DNA of 12,961 nucleotides from Gloeopeniophorella convolvens (Eukaryota; Basidiomycota; Agaricomycetes; Russulales), in NCBI GenBank assembly GCA_022496205.1, contig WTXD01000302.1, positions 1 to 12,961 of the forward strand, in the 5' to 3' direction. Below the pieces are notes generated by a model, which did not search any database, was not told the DNA's origin, and saw nothing but the letters and a program-made list of their open reading frames with translations. The translations under genes were made by a program, and so were the position numbers. Shown here one piece after another: positions 7,915 to 12,961 of this stretch (position 1 is the first letter of the stretch; every line of letters starts with the position of its first letter).

Positions 7915-9886
7915 ATGAAGTCCTTCCAGCCCCTCCTCGCCCTCGTCTACCTCGCCGCCACCGTTGCCGCGTCCCCCGCCGCGCTCCGCGTAGAGGATGC
8001 CGCCGAGTACCAGTTCCAGCTCACCCAGCCGCAGGGCAGCTTCGCTGGCTGGGACCTCGACGAGATGCGCCTCGTGCAGCTCGCGCCCGACGCGGAGCCC
8101 GTCTGGATGACCGAGATGGAGAAGGTGCGCGGCGGTGGCTGTTTCTGCTGCGACTTGTGCTGACGGACGCAGATCGAGGCCAAGGCGGCGGGCCTGAAGT
8201 TCATGGATATGTGCGTACTCGCGCTTGGTCACCGTCTATGCGGAGGCGTGACGACCTCGAAGCACGGATGCCGCGGACCTCGGCGCACTCAATGCCATGA
8301 AGGTGCAGTCTTCTGGTAAGCGCTGCCTGCATACGCTCGTGTTCGGCTGGCAGACCCCGCGCAGGGTTCCCCAAGCCGGGCGCCTCCAAGGACGTCAAGC
8401 GCGTCATCAAGAAGCTCTCGAGCAAGGGTCCCCAGGCGAACCTCAAGGAGTTCACGAGCTTCCGCACCCGCCGTACGTGCCCGCGACCCTCGCACTAGAC
8501 ACTCGTGCTGACTGGGAAGCGCAGACTACCGCAGCCAGGTATGACGCGTCCCTCTGCCGTTGCTAGGCGCGCACTCATAGCCCCATCAGACAGGCCAGGA
8601 GAGCCAGAGGTGGCTGACTCAGAAGATCCTCGAGGTGCGCGCGCCGCATATACCAGCATATATCTAGTCCGTGCGACTGATGTGATCCCGGACAGATCAC
8701 CAACGATTTCGCGCCCAAGGGCCTGCGCACCTCATCTCTGTGACCGAGTTCCCGCACTCGTGGGCCAGAACTCTATCGTCAGTGCTTCCTTAGGCATTCT
8801 GCACACGCACGCCCCTGACCCTGCGCGCAGATCGTGCGCATCAACGGCTCCGCGCCGACGAATGAGGGCGCGTCATCACTGGCGCCCACCAGGACTCGTA
8901 AGCAGTAGCACACATCCGTCACGCCAGGCGCTCACGCTGCACCAATGATAGGACCAACCTCTGGCCATTCTTGCCCGCTCCTGGTTGGTCATACCGAGCT
9001 TGCCCAGGATCGTCTTCTGACCAGCTTGAGCAGGCGCTGACGACGATGGCTCGGGCTCCGTCACCATCCTCGAGGCGTACCGCGCGCTGATCGCGTCCAA
9101 CTTCCGCCCGGTCGAGCACGTCGAGTTCCACTGGTACTCTGCCGAGGTGCGTCCCTATATGCGCCGCCCAAGGCAGAGCTTACTCATAATCTGTCTGCAG
9201 GAGGGCGGTCTACTTGGTTCGCAGGCGGTCGCAAAAGCCTACGAGGCCAAGCACGTCAACGTCATTGCGATGAGCCAGGTGCCTACCGGATTTTTCTTCG
9301 TCGTGTGTGTATGTGTGCTGATCGGATGCGCAGTTCGACATGACTGCTTGGGTCAAGAGCGGCACTCGGGAGGAGGTCGGCATCATCGTCGACTTTGTTG
9401 ACCCCGAGTATGTCTATCCTTCGTTCATCAGTTGCAGCGCCTGACGTCCGCCGCAGTGTCACCGCATTCAACAAGCAGCTCGTCGACGCGTACCTCGATA
9501 TTCCTTACGTCGAGACCAAGTGCGGCTACGCCTGCAGCGACCAGTAAGACCCAGTCGTATATCGCCTAATGCGTCGCTGACCCCGTTCCAGTGCATCGTG
9601 GAACAAGGCTGGCTACCGCAGCTCGTTCACCATTGGTACGACTTCCTTTTCCGGTGGGTACCTGTGCTGATACCCGACCCCAGAGAGCTCCTTCGAGAAC
9701 TCGAACAAGAACATCCATTCCGGCAACGAGTACGTCCCCAGAGATTCCAGTGCACGCACGGCACTCACGCCGTTTGACAGCCGCATCGACATCTCGCCCG
9801 AGTTCAGCTTCTCGCACATGCTCGAGTTCTCCAAGCTTGCCGTTGCGTTCTCGATTGAGCTCGGCGGATGGAAGAAGAGCGACTAG
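7915..9886 (+). CDS. Secreted M28 leucine aminopeptidase (LAP1-like), frameshifted in this sequence
   Basis: This zinc exopeptidase removes N-terminal residues from peptides outside the cell. Exons: 7915-8124, 8173-8210, 8263-8315, 8365-8472, 8525-8538, 8590-8634, 8696-8777, 8831-8897, 8952-8983, 9034-9146, 9201-9278, 9334-9407, 9457-9543, 9592-9635, 9684-9729 and 9781-9886. The start [20 protein letters not shown] is a clear signal peptide, followed by a propeptide-like region ([19 protein letters not shown]). The co-catalytic zinc site is recognisable: GAHQDS (His), GADDDGSG (Asp), YSAEEGG (catalytic Glu and ligand), FDMTAW (Asp) and SDHASWN (His), with the CGYAC disulfide pair. Exons 7 and 8 need three one-base insertions (between 8711 and 8731, at 8764, and near 8871) to read the family pattern. 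As written, a TGA occurs at 8741. Corrected length is 399 residues, normal for the family. The gene is either a recent pseudogene or affected by sequencing error. Confidence 0.9.
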
Positions 9887-10039
9887 ACACCATACTGCAC
9901 TACCCCGTTCTCTCTTGACATCGCACTGGTATCCATACACGCGCGCATATTTCGGACGGACTCCACGATGATATTATATTGCCATGCATTGCAATGAAAG
10001 AATGCCCCAGATGTGCGAGAGATTCAGCCGGCGGCGGTC
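9887..10039. other. Tail-to-tail spacer between aminopeptidase and cysteine synthase
   Basis: The 153 bases hold two convergent 3' ends. An AT-rich patch (ATGATATTATATTGCC, 9968-9983) and an imperfect inverted repeat around TTGCCATGCATTGCAA (9979-9994) are the only structure seen. No coding exon is recognisable. Confidence 0.55.
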
Positions 10040-11347
10040 TCAGTCCAGCACGGCGTACTTCTTCAGGTGCGCCGGCACCGCGTCCTCGAGGCCCTTTTCC
10101 TTGAGCCACGTCTTGGAGAACAGCCGGCTCTGGTAGCGGTACGCGCCGTCGCACAGCACCGTCGTGACCGTCTTGCCTGCGCGTCCAGCCAAAGTCAGCA
10201 CAGCCGCCCTCGCAAGGAGGAGGGGACGCACCGGGCCCGAGCTTCTGCGCGAGCTCGTACGCGGCGACGACGTTGAGCGCGGAGCTCGCGCCGAGGTAGA
10301 GCCCCTCGCCGTCGAGCAGCTCGTACACCATCGCGAGCGACTTGGCGTCCGCGATGTGCAGCGCGCCGTCGAGCGCCCCGACGATCGTCGCGAGGTTCGC
10401 CGTCACGCGGCCCTGGCCGATCCCTGCGCGCGCGCCGCCCGAGTCAGCGCAAACGCAAGCCCGCACGCACGCACGCACCCTCGGTTATCGACCCGCCGCT
10501 GCGCTCCGCGAGCGCGCCCCCGCTCACGACGTAGCTGTGCAGCACGCTGCCCGGCGGATCCGCAAGCCACACCTGCGCGCGCCCGTCGCTCCGCTCCTTC
10601 AAGTAGCGCCCGACGCCCGCGAGCGTCCCGCCCGTGCCCGTCGCCGCCACAAACGCATCCACCTCCCCGCCGAGCTGCGCCCAGAGCTCCGGGCCCGTGC
10701 TCGCGTAGTGCGCCTGCGCGTTCGCGACGTTGTCGAACTGGTCCGTCCAGACCGCGCCGGGCGTGCGCGCGGCGTAGTCGCGCGCCTGGTGGTTGTAGTT
10801 GCGCGCGTCGTCGTACGGCACCGCCGGCACGGCGCGCACGTCGGCGCCGAGCATGCGCAGCAGGTCGACTTTTTCGCGCGACTGCGTGTCGGGCATGAAG
10901 ATCACGCAGCGGTACCCGCGCGCGCGGCATACGTGCGCGAGCCCGATGCCCGTGTTGCCTGCGGTGCCCTCGACGACCGTGCCGCCGGGCTGTAGCCTGT
11001 TGCGCAGGGAGGTCAGCGGGGGCGGTGGGAGGGCAGCGTAGGGAGGCGCGTACCGCCCGTCTGCCTCGGCGGCTGCGACGACGCCCAGCGCGGCGCGGTC
11101 CTTGACGCTTCCACCGGGGTTCTGGAACTCCGCCTTGCCGTAGATCTTCGCGCCCGTGCGTTCCGAGAGGGTTTTGAGGTATATCTGTGTGTCCGCGCGC
11201 GCCGAGTTAGCGCGTCAGTTGGCTGGGAGTGCGGGTGGGGCGCACGAGGGGCGTGTTGCCGACGGCGCCGGTGAAGCCGTCGACGGGCTGCGAGGTGAAG
11301 CTGCGCGCGAGTGCGCGGGCGCGTACGTGGGCGCGCACCGCGAACAT
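10040..11347 (-). CDS. Cysteine synthase, mitochondrial type (PLP-dependent, fold type II)
   Basis: It makes cysteine from O-acetylserine (or a related activated serine) and sulfide. Minus-strand exons: 11246-11347, 11054-11184, 10479-10996, 10232-10423 and 10040-10176, giving 359 residues. The Arg-rich N-terminus [20 protein letters not shown] is typical of a mitochondrial presequence. After it come [24 protein letters not shown] (PLP lysine near residue 62), [16 protein letters not shown] (substrate loop), [38 protein letters not shown] (phosphate loop), [35 protein letters not shown] and [24 protein letters not shown] and the YQSRLFS ending match the fungal cysB/Cys12-type group rather than cystathionine beta-synthase, which would carry extra domains. 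All active-site elements are intact. Four introns are 55-61 nt; the third begins in a GTGC repeat. Confidence 0.93.
10461..10478 (-). repeat. GTGC tetranucleotide repeat covering a 5' splice site
   Basis: On the minus strand the third intron of the cysteine synthase gene begins GTGCGTGCGTGCGTGCGG. The repeat creates several overlapping GTGCGT donors in 4-nt steps. The first one (10478) gives the conserved SITEG-IGQG junction. Confidence 0.6.
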
Positions 11348-11674
11348 GGTCGTTGGTGGTGGTGTTGGAAAGAAGAAGGCGGAGCGCTACATGAGTAATT
11401 GCAGCAATTCTGTCACTCGAGGTCGAGAGCGTGCGCAATCATCTCGCCATAGGCTGCCCGTCATTATGTAATCGAGCCTCCCCGGCCCTCCCTTCATTGT
11501 CATCGATTTCGTGAATCGCCGCTTTGTTAGAATGGCTTATACTACTGGAGGACGCCCTCCCCAACGTATCTCAGGTGGCAAGAATACGTATACAAGGCCA
11601 TATTTGCATGCAACCTGACAGATACGTAATCGATGTGAGCGGCGTTCCCGGTAAACTCAAGGGGTATCGAAATT

Positions 11675-11701
11675 GGAACCCCGGACCGGGGGTCCTTTTT
11701 T
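11675..11701 (+). terminator. GC-rich hairpin followed by a T6 run (possible terminator)
   Basis: GGAACCCCGG-A-CCGGGGGTCC forms a 10-bp stem with one A-G mismatch and a one-base centre, directly followed by TTTTTT. A T run of this kind would stop RNA polymerase III. No clear A or B box is seen upstream, so a Pol III gene is not supported. Confidence 0.25.
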
Positions 11702-11766
11702 CTCGTAGCAGGGCTGGGCTGTGGACTAACTAAGTACGTAATCAGGAACATGTCCCGATTTGGAAA

Positions 11767-11784
11767 TAGATAAGATAAGATAGG
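11767..11784 (+). promoter_or_regulatory. Second triple GATA-factor site
   Basis: TAGATAAGATAAGATAGG contains AGATAA, AGATAA and AGATAG in 5-nt steps. It shares TAGATAAGATAAGATA with the minus strand of 4572-4587. It lies about 420 bp upstream of the cysteine synthase start, but also faces unannotated sequence. Confidence 0.4.
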
Positions 11785-11889
11785 ATCGGATCGTCCTGCT
11801 GCCACGCCCAAGTTGAAAACCTTCTCCTCAGATGTTAGATCCTCACACGCGCCCTCAATTTCACTTTGTTCGAGATCTCTTAGTACTCA

Positions 11890-11912
11890 GAGATGTGCAC
11901 GGTGCACATCTC
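11890..11912. repeat. Perfect 23-bp palindrome (11-bp arms)
   Basis: GAGATGTGCAC and GTGCACATCTC are exact reverse complements around a single central G. The element lies in gene-free DNA. It could be a binding site for a dimeric factor, a hairpin, or a transposon-related scar. Confidence 0.7.
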
Positions 11913-12308
11913 CACCCCTTCTGGATATGACTGAGCTCAACACAACGGAGATGATACTACAGGTCCTTTTAGCGCTGTATAAACTCTGCTATTGTGTGAA
12001 TTCGTACCCATTTTGTTTCACATTCATGGTGCGAACACTCGACAACGTCGTCTTCGGTTTGGAGAGCTTGTTCCCGCAAAGACAGTGTGAAAGTTGATGA
12101 AGGTCGCGTGCTTTCCGCTTCCTACCACTACTGTGGCGGGAGCTCCAACTCTGCACAACACCAGTACGGTCAAAAGGAAGGTTGTTGAGACAACCGGCAA
12201 GGTGTTCGCGCAGAGCAGAGTCTTGCGCCAACCAGCAACACAGGAGCAATCGCTAACTTGGCTACCTTTATGCAAGGCAGCAGCGACTGAGTCAAACTGT
12301 AGAAGAAG

Positions 12309-12377
12309 CTGGTCCTCAAGATTAGAACTGTAGTCTACTACAGAGAGGCTGTTGGCACTCTTACCTGGTCCTCAAGA
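12309..12377. repeat. 13-bp direct repeat CTGGTCCTCAAGA
   Basis: The 13-mer occurs at 12309-12321 and 12365-12377. The second copy continues into TCCTCAAGAGGA, a small inverted repeat. Between the copies lies the 16-bp palindrome CTGTAGT-CT-ACTACAG (12328-12343). Confidence 0.6.
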
Positions 12378-12523
12378 GGAAAGTCTGAGGACCTAAGTGC
12401 GCAACTACATGGGTTTATATACTACTAGAGGAGCGCTTACTAAGCAACTCCGCAGCTGCTGACTGAGCGACTTGGTGCTGACTGATGCACCTTACTCATG
12501 CTCACTAAGCCAGTTTCCCACAC

Positions 12524-12593
12524 TACGTCATGCTCACTCAGCGATGACATCATGCGCAGCACAATCTAGACTACTGACGTCACCATGATGTCA
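12524..12593. promoter_or_regulatory. Cluster of CRE/bZIP-like sites
   Basis: Within 70 bp are TACGTCA (12524-12530), TGACATCA (12545-12552), TGACGTCA (12575-12582, the palindromic ATF/CREB site) and TGATGTCA (12586-12593). A further AP-1/Gcn4-type TGAGTCA is at 12288-12294. Such density is suggestive of bZIP binding, but no gene start is seen nearby. Confidence 0.35.
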
Positions 12594-12961
12594 TAACCCA
12601 AAGTCTATGGCCTCTAGGCCCTTCCAGCCCATTCTAACCCTAGTATCCCACGGGACGAGTCACAAGACGAGTCATGTGCCGTCATGTGCAGCTTACGTAA
12701 GCCTGCACCTAATGCAAAGGAAATAATTCCCGTGGAATATGTACTTTTAGCACTTCTTCGATTACTCAGCTAGCAGTGAGGGCTCAAGCCTGCTAGATGG
12801 TCCAGGAATCCTTCGAAAAGACGTGTCCGTGACAACTACGCGTTGGGGTGCGTCAATTAGGGGTAGCACGGAAGGAACGGGGTCTTCAATTGCTGCTAGA
12901 GCAAGTCGATGGGCTGCTAAGTGATGAAGGGCGTCGTCCTCAGCTTGAAAGGGGCTGTAAG

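Larger units (their letters stand above)
11348..12961. other. Gene-free right flank with lower GC
   Basis: No frame here contains a recognisable domain, and possible reading frames are short and lack the codon bias of the genes to the left. The first few hundred bases after 11347 should be the cysteine synthase promoter; an inverted repeat CTCGA-GG-TCGAG lies at 11416-11427. Further right are a GATA triplet (11767), a hairpin with T run (11675-11701), a 23-bp palindrome (11890-11912), a 13-bp direct repeat (12309 and 12365), a TTTATATA box (12414-12421) and clustered bZIP-like octamers (12524-12593). Composition and repeats suggest intergenic DNA, possibly with an eroded transposon remnant. 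Confidence 0.55.

Noticed and set aside
11813..12333. Several 60-95 codon open frames on both strands in the right flank
   Set aside because: None has a recognisable motif, splice context or codon bias like the genes to the left. They are at the length expected by chance.
11348..12961. tRNA or other Pol III gene
   Set aside because: No cloverleaf, A box or proper B box could be found; GGTATCGAAATT near 11662 only loosely resembles a B box.
1..12961. Biosynthetic cluster or multi-gene defence system
   Set aside because: The seven genes belong to unrelated housekeeping families with mixed orientation, and there is no backbone enzyme, CRISPR array or toxin-antitoxin arrangement.

Overview
The window is nuclear DNA of a filamentous basidiomycete, most likely an agaricomycete (polypore-like). 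The genes are GC-rich, closely packed on both strands, and cut by many 45-66 nt introns. Most introns open with GTGCGT, GTGAGC or GTACGT, carry a CTNAY-type branch site and end in YAG. Several proteins could be read exon by exon and match conserved fungal families. This assignment comes from gene architecture and protein motifs; no database search was possible.

Layout from left to right. (1) 1-419, plus strand: the 3' end of a coiled-coil protein resembling the HMMR C-terminal domain. (2) 687 to about 3221, plus strand: a Y-family DNA polymerase kappa in 14 exons with a C-terminal UBZ4 zinc finger. It has a short upstream ORF that overlaps the start codon, one GC-AG intron, and an unresolved 3' end. 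(3) 3336-4402, minus strand: a six-exon, four-helix VanZ-like membrane protein. (4) 4676-5436, plus strand: a two-exon RraA-like/HMG-aldolase family enzyme with the full G-x20-R-D-x2-E motif, divergent from gene 3. (5) 5512-7728, minus strand: a candidate shelterin subunit of the TPP1/Est3 OB-fold family with a long proline-rich tail. (6) 7915-9886, plus strand: a secreted M28 leucine aminopeptidase in 16 exons, divergent from gene 5, with three clustered one-base frameshifts in this sequence. (7) 10040-11347, minus strand: a mitochondrial-type cysteine synthase in five exons. (8) 11348-12961: about 1.6 kb with no recognisable gene and visibly lower GC. It carries a GATA-site triplet, a hairpin followed by a T run, a 23-bp palindrome, a cluster of CRE/bZIP-like octamers and short repeats. 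It may be intergenic or eroded repeat sequence.

The genes do not form a pathway or cluster. They look like an ordinary stretch of housekeeping genes: genome maintenance (polymerase kappa, shelterin-like protein), small-molecule metabolism (RraA-like enzyme, cysteine synthase), one secreted peptidase and one membrane protein. The observations most worth a second look are the fungal TPP1/Est3-like gene, the disrupted aminopeptidase exons, the two GC-AG introns, the polymerase kappa uORF and unresolved stop, and the unexplained right flank. I did not find a convincing new multi-gene system.
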